A DNA stretch of 64,000 bases from Streptomyces hiroshimensis. Its GTDB lineage: Bacteria; Actinomycetota; Actinomycetes; Streptomycetales; Streptomycetaceae. Of this stretch, positions 39,942 to 48,730 are shown one piece after another. The DNA lies in the NCBI RefSeq assembly GCF_014650335.1, contig NZ_BMUT01000020.1, positions 1 through 64,000 on the forward strand, in the 5' to 3' direction. A program made the position numbers and the translations under genes. Within the stretch, counting starts at the first letter, position 1. Every line of letters begins with the position of its first letter. A model generated the notes under the pieces. The model was not told the DNA's origin, did no database searches, and saw only the letters and a program-made list of their open reading frames with translations.

Positions 39942-39942
39942 C
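39900..39942. other. attL: 43-bp core repeat within tRNA-Thr
   Basis: The 43 bases from the anticodon loop to just past the acceptor stem are identical to 51793-51835 in direct orientation. The integrase gene is directly adjacent, the usual arrangement for tyrosine recombinase elements. Confidence 0.92.
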
Positions 39943-39948
39943 CGATGG

Positions 39949-39989
39949 AGCCCAGCCCAGACACTGTCTGAGCTGGGCTTTTCGGTTTT
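39949..39989. terminator. Hairpin terminator between tRNA-Thr and the integrase gene
   Basis: AGCCCAGCCCAGA pairs (one mismatch) with TCTGAGCTGGGCT around a 5-nt loop (39949-39979), followed by TTTTCGGTTTT. It ends the tRNA transcript and, read the other way, the integrase transcript. It lies inside the element, which thereby supplies a new terminator for the tRNA it entered. Confidence 0.8.
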
Positions 39990-41232
39990 AGCGGATGCGC
40001 CGACGGCGCCGGGCGCGGGCGGCCCGCCGATCCGGGGTCTCAGTTCGGGTCTCAGTTGTGACTTCCGACACCGACTCCCCGGTCGGCCATAAGACATCCC
40101 CTATTCGCCGCATGGCGTCCTCACTAAGGGTGGATCGTCCCGTTACATACCGTCTCGTTTGGCTGATCTGAGTGTGCCGGAGGATCTCCATGATCGTGGG
40201 CATGTCCACACCCAGCTCGTTGAGGATCGTGGCGGTGGTGTGGCGGCTCCCGTCATAGAGACGTCGATCGCTGATCCCCGCCTCTTCGAGCAGCTCCTTG
40301 AACTCCTCCCAATCGTCCCGCGGATCGATCGGCCGGCCATCCGGCCGCGTGAAAACGGCCCCGCACTCCTGCCACAGCTCACCGGCCGCGGCCTTCTCCG
40401 CCTCCTGCTGTGCCCTGTGCTCGCGCAGGGCGGGGACGAAGGGGGGCGGGATCGGTACCGGCTGTTGGCTCTTCTTGGTCTTGGGCCGGGTGAAGACCAG
40501 ACCACCCTCCTTGCGCTGCGGGCATGTGCTGGCGTGCCTCGTGCACGTCCTCGGGCAAGGCTTCGGACAGCCGCGCTTGTAGCCCTTGTGCACCGTGCAA
40601 CCGGGCGGGCAGGGCTCGAAGTGGTGAAGGCGGGCGCCGCAGGCATGGGGATCTGTGCAGCCATGGCGCCAGGTGAGGCGCTGCAGCTGCCATCGGGGGT
40701 GGAAAAGCTCCCGCTCCAGGTCGACGTACGGCCACCGCAGCCCGAGCGTCTCGCCCTGCCGAAAACCGTTGCCGATGCCCACGACCCACCGCATGAAGGT
40801 GCGCCTCTTCGCCGCAGCCTGCAAGAAGGCCTTGACCTCCTCCTTCGAGAAGGGGTTCGCCTCGGTCTCATCGGCGCTCGGGGGATCCACGAGCGTGGCT
40901 ACGTTCTCCCCGATCACGCGGCGCCGGTGCGCGATCTTCAGCGCCCGCGACAGGATCCGGTGCACTTTGAGCACGTGGGACGGGGCGTGCCCCGCACCGA
41001 GCATGGCGGCGTAGGCCCGTTCCAAGTGCTCCGGCTGGAGCTTGTCGAGTCGGTGCTGCCCGAGGTTCGGGATGATGTCGTTACGGGTCTTGGACCAGTA
41101 GTCATCCAACGAGCGCGGCTTGAGCTTCAGGTTCGCGATGGTGGTCAGGTACGTATTCATCCACTGAGCCACCGTGGGCACGCGGCCGGCCTTGGGAGCG
41201 CTCTTCATCCCCCGCCTGGCTCGCCGAATCAC
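39988..41232 (-). CDS. int: Tyrosine site-specific integrase
   Basis: This 414-residue recombinase has a core-binding domain (about 15-110) and catalytic domain with Arg158 (NGFRQGETLGLRW), Arg330 (GSRHTTATIL), His353 (LRHTQ) and Tyr362 (RRYVTG). The second box reads YDGSRH where HxxR is usual. A cysteine-rich insertion with eight Cys (about 192-237) is typical of actinobacterial pSAM2-like integrases. The N-terminal arm-binding domain is missing compared with many relatives, so the protein is either a short form or 5'-truncated. It lies directly beside attL. Confidence 0.9.
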   Translation of the reverse strand: MIRRARRGMKSAPKAGRVPTVAQWMNTYLTTIANLKLKPRSLDDYWSKTRNDIIPNLGQHRLDKLQPEHLERAYAAMLGAGHAPSHVLKVHRILSRALKIAHRRRVIGENVATLVDPPSADETEANPFSKEEVKAFLQAAAKRRTFMRWVVGIGNGFRQGETLGLRWPYVDLERELFHPRWQLQRLTWRHGCTDPHACGARLHHFEPCPPGCTVHKGYKRGCPKPCPRTCTRHASTCPQRKEGGLVFTRPKTKKSQQPVPIPPPFVPALREHRAQQEAEKAAAGELWQECGAVFTRPDGRPIDPRDDWEEFKELLEEAGISDRRLYDGSRHTTATILNELGVDMPTIMEILRHTQISQTRRYVTGRSTLSEDAMRRIGDVLWPTGESVSEVTTETRTETPDRRAARARRRRRIR

Positions 41233-41479
41233 CGCTGGTGTCCAGGCCCGAGTGAACGGCCTGACCGCCTACCTGGAACACGGCCAGACGCCGGAAGCAG
41301 CGGCCTGACCACACCAGCGCCTATACGGGCTTCACCGCTCGCCTTCCGTGATCGGGGAGCCTGCATGCCGGTTCGCGCTCAGATCCATGTGGAGCGCCCG
41401 CCAAACCCGTCCCGTCTGTGCCGTGAGCTGCGTAAGCTGACGCTCAATCGGATCCAAGTAGGGGTGGGGGCACAGGCAA
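41233..41479. other. Region between int and hsdR with a vestigial reading frame
   Basis: On the plus strand, from about 41231 to 41309, a short frame encodes VQARVNGLTAYLEHGQTPEA and ends in a stop. This looks like the tail of a lost gene. No start or ribosome site was found; the rest of the region appears non-coding. Confidence 0.4.
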
Positions 41480-44400
41480 GTGGATCAGCGACTTCGCGAT
41501 CTCGCAAAGGCGTCGCCGAACTTCGGTGATCTTTACGTTCACCAGCCGCTGCTGGCGTTGTACGGGTCGCAGGCCGAGCTGAACGTCTTCACCAATCCGA
41601 ATGCGGCGTCCGTCAGCGCGCGTCAGTTCGGCGAGGTGCTTGCTGAGGAATTGGTGACACGCACCGGTACGCGGGTCGAGGGCACCCGCCAGGTGGACCG
41701 GCTCCATGCCCTTACCCGCATTGGTGCCCTGACACCGCCAGTACGCAACGCCATGGACACGCTCCGCCGCAGTGGCAACGAAGCAGTCCACAACCACCTC
41801 TTCGACACAGCCGTTGCACTCGAGGCCGTTCGTCTGTGCTGGGAGCTCGGCGTCTTCTTCGACCGGGCTCTGACCGGCTCCCGTGCAGTTCGGGCCTTTG
41901 TACCACCTGCGCTTTCGCAGCTGAAGAACCCTGGAGAAACTGCCAAGCTCCGGGAAACACTCGACCATCAGAGGCAGATCCTCGCCGATTCGCGAGTGAA
42001 GCTCAGCGACACCAGCGACCGGTTGGAGGCCGAGCACCGAGCCCGCACAGAGGCAGAGGCGCTCATGGTGAGCGCCCAGCAGGCGCAGTCGGCCCTAGCT
42101 GAGAAGCTAGAGCAGCTCCAGGCAGAGATCGCCTCGATGCGCACCACTCAGCGGGCGACGTACGAGAAGGAGCGCAAGCAGCCCCGACAGATTGCGGTTG
42201 CTGCTCGAGACGCGATCGTGGAGCGCGCCCGACGTCCTGCCCCGCTCAACGAGGTGCAGGCCCGTGTCCGCATCGACGCGATGCTGGAGGCGGCGGGCTG
42301 GAAGGTTCAGGACCGGAAAGACCTGAACATCAAGGCCAGTCGAGGTGTGGCCGTACGCGAGTTCACGCTTGCCACCGGCCGCGCGGACTACGTGCTGTAT
42401 GTGGACGAGCAGATCGTGGGCGTCATCGAGGCCAAGCGAGAAGGGTCCCACCTGGGCAGCGCGCTCGCCCAGAACGAGCGATACGCCAACGGCGTCCATC
42501 GGGACTACCGGCTGGCTGTGTGGTCGCAGGCAGAGCCCTTCGCCTTCCGATATGCGACAACCGGCACTGAGACCTACTTCGTCAACCGTCTGGACCCCGA
42601 GGCTCGCTCCCGCGAGGTGTTTACCTTCCACAGGCCGGAAACGATCGCGGCCTGGATGGCGAGGGCTGAGAAGGCTGACGAGGACCGCCAGCTGGGTCGG
42701 CTGAATCCCGAGGCACCCACCTTCCGAGCGGCCTTGCGCGACCGGATGCCGGTGTTGGAAAAGTACGGGCTGCGCGACGCCCAGCACGAAGCGATCACGA
42801 ACCTGGAGCAGTCCCTCGCGTCAGATCGCCCCCGCGCACTGATCCAGATGGCAACTGGCGCGGGCAAGACGTACACAGCCGTTACCTCCACCCATCGGCT
42901 TCTCAAGCACGCCGGCGCCAAGCGCGTGCTGTTCCTGGTGGACCGGAACAACCTGGGCCGCCAGGCACTGGCCGAGTTCCGCCGCTACAAGACTCCCGAT
43001 GAGGGCCGCATCCTCACGGACATCTACAACGTGGACCGGCTCGGCGCAGCTGGCATCCACGACACTTCGGCCGTAGTGGTCTGCACGATCCAGAAGATGT
43101 ATGCCCTACTCAAGGGCGAGACTCTGGCAGACGACGACACAGCTGACGACATCAAGGACGCGCAGGAGGCCGAGGGCGGAGACCAGGCGTACCTGCTGGA
43201 CCAGCCTGCCTCCGTGGAGTACCGGCCTGAGGTGCCGATCGAGGCGTTCGACTTGATCATCGTGGACGAGTGCCACCGGTCCATCTACGGGCTGTGGCGA
43301 GCAGTCCTGGACTACTTCGACGCCCATCTGGTCGGCCTGACGGCCACGCCCACACCCCAGACACGGGGCTTCTTCGACAACAACATGGTGTCTGAATACA
43401 CCTTCGAGCAGGCCGTCGCTGACGGCGTCAATGTCGACTTCGACATCGTCCGCCTCAACACCACCATTCGCGACAACGGTGGCGCGAAGATCGAGGCGGG
43501 TACGACCGTACGCATCCGCGATCGCAAGACCCGGGCTCAACGCTACGAGGAACTCGACAAGGACTTCGACTACACCACCAAGGAGCTGGGCCGCTCCGTC
43601 ATCGCCGAGGATGAGATCCGCGCGGTCCTCACCACTTACAAGAACAATTGGCAGCGCTGGTTCCCCAACCGGGCCGACCTGCCCAAAACCTTGGTGTTCG
43701 CGGTCGGCGAGGACCACGCCGAAGAAGTACTGAAGCAGGTCAAGGAGGTCTTCGGGCGGGGCGACGACTTCGCCAAGAAGATCACGTACAAGTCGCGGAA
43801 GAACGGCGAGAACCCTGATGAGCTCATCAACGACCTACGCAATTCTTCCCGCCTCCGGGTCGCTGTCACCGTCGACATGATCGCTACAGGCACGGACGTG
43901 AAGGCCTTGGAATGCGTGATCTTCCTGCGCTCGGTGAAGAGTCCGGTCCTGTTCGAGCAGATGAAGGGCCGCGGTGCCCGGTCCATCGACCCCGACGAGC
44001 TCCGTGCTGTCACTCCCGAAGCCGCCAAGGACGTAGCCAAGGACCGCTTCGTCCTCATCGATGCGGTCGGGGTCACAGACTCACCGCTTGTCGACGCTCG
44101 CCCGTTGCTGCCAGCCGGCGACAAGCAGATTGCCCTGTCCAAACTGCTGGACAAGACCGGCACAAAGTCCATCACCACGGACGAGGCTGAAACTCTGGCC
44201 CGCCGCCTAGCCCGAGTTGACCGCCAGCTCGGTCAGGAAGAGCGAGACAAGCTTGAGGAGACCGCCAGCGGTACATCGCTGGCGGCTATCGCGCGGGCCA
44301 TCGCCGACGCAGTGGACGTCGATCGTCAGGATGCAGCTCTGCGCGAAGGTGGCGAAAAGGCGGCCCGTAAATTGGTCACGGACGCCATCGCACCGCTCAC

Positions 44401-45079
44401 CGGCAACCCTGAGCTGCGCAAGCTGATCCTCGACATCCGTCACAAGCAGGACCTCACCTACGATGAGACCACCGAAGTCGAGATCTCCTCCCTCGTCGAG
44501 GTGCCGCGCGAGGAACGCGCGCGCAAGGAAATTGCAGAGTGGGGAGCACTACTCACCAAGGCCCAGCGTGACCAGAACGCAGCGATCCAAATCGCACTCG
44601 GTTCCGGCAGTGGACGTCGTTCGGTTGCTGAGAAGCGCGCTGCGCTCCGTGACCTCGTCGCCACGATCACGGTTGGCAAGCGCACTTGGACACCGACCAT
44701 ACTTTGGGGCCTCTACGAGGACCTCGGCCGCGCAGCATCCCATCCCAGCAGGGAAGCCGGTCTGGGCGACCTCATAGCCCTCATCCGCTACGAGCTGGGT
44801 GCGGACAGTGAGCTGCGCCCGTACCGTACCGTGGTTCACGAGCGCTTCCAGGGTTGGCTGCTGCGACAGGAGCAGGCGGGCGTGGAGTTCACCGAGGATC
44901 AGCTGCAGTGGCTGAAGCGAATCCGTGACGTGATCGCGAGCGATGTCGGCATCGAGTCGGCGGAACTTCAGATCGAACCGTTCACTGCATACGGCGGCCG
45001 CAGCGGTTTCGCCAATGCCTTCGGTGGTAAGAACAGGGCGCAAGAACTATTGGGCGAGCTGAATCAGGAACTGGCTTGA
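41480..45079 (+). CDS. hsdR: Type I restriction endonuclease subunit R (HsdR)
   Basis: This 1199-residue motor and nuclease subunit translocates and cuts unmethylated DNA. An N-terminal DUF4145-like domain (to about 135) and a coiled coil (about 155-235) precede the nuclease domain with RADYVLYVDEQIVGVIEAKR (about 301-320). The helicase motor follows: Walker A MATGAGKT (about 456-463), DECH (about 594), and QMKGRGAR (about 826). The GTG at 41480 is downstream of a G-rich stretch. It overlaps hsdS by 3 bp and is followed by hsdM. Confidence 0.95.
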   Translation: MDQRLRDLAKASPNFGDLYVHQPLLALYGSQAELNVFTNPNAASVSARQFGEVLAEELVTRTGTRVEGTRQVDRLHALTRIGALTPPVRNAMDTLRRSGNEAVHNHLFDTAVALEAVRLCWELGVFFDRALTGSRAVRAFVPPALSQLKNPGETAKLRETLDHQRQILADSRVKLSDTSDRLEAEHRARTEAEALMVSAQQAQSALAEKLEQLQAEIASMRTTQRATYEKERKQPRQIAVAARDAIVERARRPAPLNEVQARVRIDAMLEAAGWKVQDRKDLNIKASRGVAVREFTLATGRADYVLYVDEQIVGVIEAKREGSHLGSALAQNERYANGVHRDYRLAVWSQAEPFAFRYATTGTETYFVNRLDPEARSREVFTFHRPETIAAWMARAEKADEDRQLGRLNPEAPTFRAALRDRMPVLEKYGLRDAQHEAITNLEQSLASDRPRALIQMATGAGKTYTAVTSTHRLLKHAGAKRVLFLVDRNNLGRQALAEFRRYKTPDEGRILTDIYNVDRLGAAGIHDTSAVVVCTIQKMYALLKGETLADDDTADDIKDAQEAEGGDQAYLLDQPASVEYRPEVPIEAFDLIIVDECHRSIYGLWRAVLDYFDAHLVGLTATPTPQTRGFFDNNMVSEYTFEQAVADGVNVDFDIVRLNTTIRDNGGAKIEAGTTVRIRDRKTRAQRYEELDKDFDYTTKELGRSVIAEDEIRAVLTTYKNNWQRWFPNRADLPKTLVFAVGEDHAEEVLKQVKEVFGRGDDFAKKITYKSRKNGENPDELINDLRNSSRLRVAVTVDMIATGTDVKALECVIFLRSVKSPVLFEQMKGRGARSIDPDELRAVTPEAAKDVAKDRFVLIDAVGVTDSPLVDARPLLPAGDKQIALSKLLDKTGTKSITTDEAETLARRLARVDRQLGQEERDKLEETASGTSLAAIARAIADAVDVDRQDAALREGGEKAARKLVTDAIAPLTGNPELRKLILDIRHKQDLTYDETTEVEISSLVEVPREERARKEIAEWGALLTKAQRDQNAAIQIALGSGSGRRSVAEKRAALRDLVATITVGKRTWTPTILWGLYEDLGRAASHPSREAGLGDLIALIRYELGADSELRPYRTVVHERFQGWLLRQEQAGVEFTEDQLQWLKRIRDVIASDVGIESAELQIEPFTAYGGRSGFANAFGGKNRAQELLGELNQELA

Positions 45080-46506
45080 GAGGGACAGAACTTCCGGCGG
45101 GGTGGGCTTGGGTAACCCTCGATCAGGTCGCCGATGTCAGTGGGGGAATTCAGAAGCAGCAGAAGAGAAAGCCGGTCGATAACGCCTATCCATTCCTCCG
45201 CGTTGCGAATGTGGGACGTGGCTCCCTGGACCTCTCGGATGTGCATCGGATTGAACTGTTCGAAGGGGAGTTGGAGCGGTTCCGTTTGCAGCGGGGCGAT
45301 CTCTTGGTGGTCGAGGGAAATGGAAGCCCCGAGCAGATCGGGCGAGCCGCTGCGTGGCTTGGCGGCATCCCGGACGCTGTCCATCAGAACCACTTGATCC
45401 GAGTGCGTCCCGGTGGTGCTTTGCTGTGGCGCTATCTGGAGCTTGTCTGGAACTCTCCACTCGTTGCGGACCAGCTCTTGAGCGTGGCCCAATCCAGCAG
45501 CGGCTTGTACACGCTGAGCACATCAAAACTTAAGCGAGTTGAACTTCCGGTGCCGCCACTGGAAGAACAGCAGCGTATCGCCGAAGCCCTCGAAGTCCTC
45601 ATCTCGCACTTGGACTCGGCGGTTTCTACCCTGGAGAGCTCTCGTCGCAGGCTCGAGGGACTCCGCAAGACGGTCTTCCTCGACCTTGTCCCTGAGGAAC
45701 CTCCCGCTGACTGGTGCCGTGCCACCGTCGGAGAGGCCGGCACCGTGGAGCTGGGGCGGGCTCGACATCCGGATTGGCACAATGGGCCGGAGATGCGCCC
45801 GTATTTGCGCGTCGCCAACGTCTTTGAGGACCGTATCGACGCTTCGGACGTAATGGAGATGGATTTCACCGGCCTGTTTGAGAGGTACAAGCTTCACGCT
45901 GGAGATGTGCTCCTGAACGAGGGGCAGAGCCCTCATCTCGTCGGGCGGCCTGCGCTGTATCGAGGGCATCCGGAAAACGTGGCCTTTACGAACAGCCTCC
46001 TCCGCTTTAAGGCGAATCCTGACGTTCTCCCTGAGTGGGCCCTTATGGTGTTTCGTAGGCACCTCCACGCCAGGCGCTTTATGCGCGAGGTGCGGATTAC
46101 CACAAACATTGCCCACTTGTCTGCGAAGCGGCTGAAGGCGATCGAGTTCCCGATTCCGCCGCTGGAGGTTCAGAAGGAGCGAGTCGCGCGCTGTGATGAG
46201 CTTCTTTCCGGTCTTGCGGCAATTGATCGCGTAATCGATAGGAATTTCAAGCGAGCAAAGGCTCTCCGGAAGTCCCTCCTTCGCCGCGCGTTCAGCGGCG
46301 GACTTGTGGACCAGAATCCCACTGACGAACCAGCTTCCACGCTGCTGTCTCGCATTCAAGCTGAGCGCGTTGTGCCATCGAAGCCCAAGCGGACCCGGCG
46401 GGGCTCCACCACCCTCCGTGAGACGACCGCTGCAAAGTCGACGGCTCCCGCACCTGATCATTCCCCTGCCCCCGCCCTCTCTGTACAGCAGGAGCTTCCC
46501 CTGTGA
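45076..46506 (+). CDS. hsdS: Type I specificity subunit S (HsdS)
   Basis: This 476-residue protein has two target recognition domains (about 5-170 and 210-375), each followed by a conserved helical segment (PLEEQQRIAEALEVLISHLD; PLEVQKERVARCDELLSGLA). It determines the DNA site recognised by both restriction and methylation. The TTG start at 45076 overlaps the hsdR stop (TTGA) and has AGGA upstream. A Lys/Arg/Ser-rich tail of about 50 residues follows the second helix. The recognised sequence cannot be predicted. Confidence 0.92.
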   Translation: MRGTELPAGWAWVTLDQVADVSGGIQKQQKRKPVDNAYPFLRVANVGRGSLDLSDVHRIELFEGELERFRLQRGDLLVVEGNGSPEQIGRAAAWLGGIPDAVHQNHLIRVRPGGALLWRYLELVWNSPLVADQLLSVAQSSSGLYTLSTSKLKRVELPVPPLEEQQRIAEALEVLISHLDSAVSTLESSRRRLEGLRKTVFLDLVPEEPPADWCRATVGEAGTVELGRARHPDWHNGPEMRPYLRVANVFEDRIDASDVMEMDFTGLFERYKLHAGDVLLNEGQSPHLVGRPALYRGHPENVAFTNSLLRFKANPDVLPEWALMVFRRHLHARRFMREVRITTNIAHLSAKRLKAIEFPIPPLEVQKERVARCDELLSGLAAIDRVIDRNFKRAKALRKSLLRRAFSGGLVDQNPTDEPASTLLSRIQAERVVPSKPKRTRRGSTTLRETTAAKSTAPAPDHSPAPALSVQQELPL

Positions 46507-48125
46507 CCGCCCAGGCCCCCGCCGATATCGAGTCCTCTACCAGCCCCGTGGATGGCGTTGCCGAGCCTTCCCCGGAGGTGAAGGCCAAGGCGGCTGCGCA
46601 GACCAACAGTTTGGTCGCCAAGCTGTGGAACTACTGCAACGTGCTGCGTGACAACGGCATGTCGACCATCGAGTATGTCGAGCAGCTCTCTTACCTGCTC
46701 TTCCTCAAGATGGTCGACGAGATGGTCGAAGAAGCTTGGGACGATGAGGTGGTCACCGAGATCGTCCCGGCGGGGTACGACTGGAAGTCTCTCGCTTCCA
46801 AGCGCGGTGTCGACCTGGAGAGGCATTACCGAGACATCCTCGACACGCTCGGGCGCCACCCCGGGACAACTATCGGAACAATCTTTGCCGAGGCGCAGAA
46901 TCGGATCACCAAGCCGGCCCTCCTTGAAAAGCTTGTGGTCGAGCTGATTGGCAAGGAAGAGTGGACAGTTAAGGGGACGGACCTCAAGGGCGATGCCTAT
47001 GAGGGGCTGCTCTCGAAGGGCGCCTCCGACACCAAAACTGGGGCCGGTCAGTACTTCACCCCGCGAGCACTGATCGACGCCATGGTGGACGTCGTGCAGC
47101 CCACCCCCGAAGACATCATCGCGGACCCGGCCTGCGGCACTGGCGGATTCCTCATTGCTGCTCACAGTTACTTGCGCGCGCACCACATGCACGAGCTGGA
47201 CGCGGGAAAGCGGACCTCCCTACAGCGCGGCGAGCACATCATGGGCAACGAGCTGGTCGTGGGAACCGCCCGGCTCGCGGCTATGAACATGCTGTTGCAC
47301 GGCATCGGTACGAGTGACAGCCCCAGCCTGGTCACCGTGGGTGACGCACTTGCCGAAAAGCCCAGTGGGCGCCACGCCTCTCTGGTTCTGGCCAATCCGC
47401 CCTTCGGCCGCAAGTCCGCCATTGCCGTGATCGGGCAGGACGGGGAAGTGGAGAAGGAGGATGTTCAGTACGACCGCGATGACTTCACCGCCACCACGAC
47501 GAACAAGCAGCTGAACTTCCTGCAGCACATCATGTCGCTGACGGCCGTCGACGGCCGTGCGGCGGTCGTTTTGCCAGACAACGTCCTCTTCGAAGGCGGC
47601 GCGGGCGAGAAGATCCGCCGCCGGCTGCTCGATGAGTTCGACCTGCACACGATCTTGCGGCTGCCTACGGGCATCTTCTACGCCGGTGGGGTCAAGGCCA
47701 ACGTGCTGTTCTTCGACAAGAAGCCTCCGCGTGCAGACGGCAAGCCGCACACCATCCAGACATGGATCTATGACTTCCGCACCGGCCAACACTTCACCCT
47801 CAAGCAGCGGCCTTTGACGCGCGCCCACCTCGACGACTTCGTTACGGCGTATCGCCCAGGAGAGCCCCTTACTGCCCGTGTGTCTTCCGAGTCCTCAGAC
47901 GGTCCGTGGCAGGTATTCTCGTACGACGAGCTGATTGCCCGCGACAAGGTGAACCTGGACATCACCTGGATGAAGGACCCGGCCCTGGCGGATGTCGATA
48001 GCGACTTGGCGCCGGAGGTCATCGCCCTGGAGATCATCCAGGACCTCCAGGCGGCTCTTGTGGATTTTGCCGCCATCGCCGAGGCGCTGGGCGAAGAGGT
48101 TCCGGAGGACATGGAGCCGGAGTAG
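46503..48125 (+). CDS. hsdM: Type I DNA methyltransferase subunit M (HsdM)
   Basis: This 540-residue adenine-N6 methyltransferase has motif I DPACGTGGF (about 207-215), catalytic NPPF (about 298-301) and an N-terminal HsdM helical domain (about 35-160). With HsdS it modifies host DNA; with HsdR it allows cleavage of foreign DNA. The GTG at 46503 overlaps the hsdS stop. The gene order R-S-M is uncommon compared with the usual R-M-S. Confidence 0.95.
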   Translation: MTAQAPADIESSTSPVDGVAEPSPEVKAKAAAQTNSLVAKLWNYCNVLRDNGMSTIEYVEQLSYLLFLKMVDEMVEEAWDDEVVTEIVPAGYDWKSLASKRGVDLERHYRDILDTLGRHPGTTIGTIFAEAQNRITKPALLEKLVVELIGKEEWTVKGTDLKGDAYEGLLSKGASDTKTGAGQYFTPRALIDAMVDVVQPTPEDIIADPACGTGGFLIAAHSYLRAHHMHELDAGKRTSLQRGEHIMGNELVVGTARLAAMNMLLHGIGTSDSPSLVTVGDALAEKPSGRHASLVLANPPFGRKSAIAVIGQDGEVEKEDVQYDRDDFTATTTNKQLNFLQHIMSLTAVDGRAAVVLPDNVLFEGGAGEKIRRRLLDEFDLHTILRLPTGIFYAGGVKANVLFFDKKPPRADGKPHTIQTWIYDFRTGQHFTLKQRPLTRAHLDDFVTAYRPGEPLTARVSSESSDGPWQVFSYDELIARDKVNLDITWMKDPALADVDSDLAPEVIALEIIQDLQAALVDFAAIAEALGEEVPEDMEPE

Positions 48126-48273
48126 ACCACTCCGGAAGGCCGCTCTTGCGTGAGCGGACTGGGTGGCACGGGGTGGATTGGACGGCACTCGGAGACCCGG
48201 CTGCACCTCACTGACCTGTGGAAACGGGATTCTGTGGCATCGTGCGGCAGCAGCTGGGAGGATCTTGCGGCAC

Positions 48274-48620
48274 CTGGACTTCCTGTCCGAAGCGCTTCGC
48301 ATGGCCCGGGCCATCGTCAACGCCGAGAAGCACCCCGACGAAGCCGTCGTCGTGCTGGACAACGACCACATTGGTGTCCTGTCTCGGATAATCCACGATC
48401 ACGCTACTGCCAGCCTCACATCACGGAGAGGAACCTAGCCGAGGAAGCCGACCAGGTAGTGACCCGTACCCTCGCCCGAGCATGGGACAACGCCGACGCC
48501 CGCAACCGGGGCGCCCGCCGCGTTACCGCCGAGGTCTTCCGCCGGTACATGTTGAAGCCGGTGGGGCAGCCGTATGACTCCACTGTGGTCTATATCGAAG
48601 CCCACTACCTCGTTGATTGA
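48274..48620 (+). pseudogene. Possible frameshifted small gene of the element
   Basis: The frame with EKHPDEAVVVLDNDHIGVLS stops at 48438, and another frame with RRVTAEVFRRYMLKPVGQPY continues to a stop at 48620. Joining them would give a protein of about 110 residues, but the shift point is not clear. It could also be two overlapping short genes. No family was recognised. Confidence 0.35.
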
Positions 48621-48630
48621 CGCATGCGGG

Positions 48631-48663
48631 AAGGCCCGGACCGCCCTGAGCGGCCCGGGTCTT
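48631..48663. terminator. Hairpin between hsdM side and the AIPR gene
   Basis: AAGGCCCGGACCGC (48631-48644) pairs with GCGGCCCGGGTCTT (48650-48663), with one mismatch and one G-U pair. There is no strong U run. It may end transcription of the convergent AIPR gene or of the upstream transcript. Confidence 0.55.
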
Positions 48664-48730
48664 CGTGGTCTCGGCTGACAGTGCGGACGCGCTCAGCTGG
48701 CGTCGTGTCCTGCGAGGTTAGACAACGAGA

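Larger units (their letters stand above)
48126..48730. other. 605-bp region with frameshifted remnant and a 120-bp repeat
   Basis: From 48148 to 48270 the sequence resembles 51669-51789 (about 70 percent by eye). From about 48270, two frames carry protein-like sequence (HLDFLSEALRMARAIVNAEK in one frame, then AEEADQVVTRTLARAWDNAD in another), suggesting a frameshifted gene. A hairpin terminator candidate (48631-48663) follows the remnant. Confidence 0.5.
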
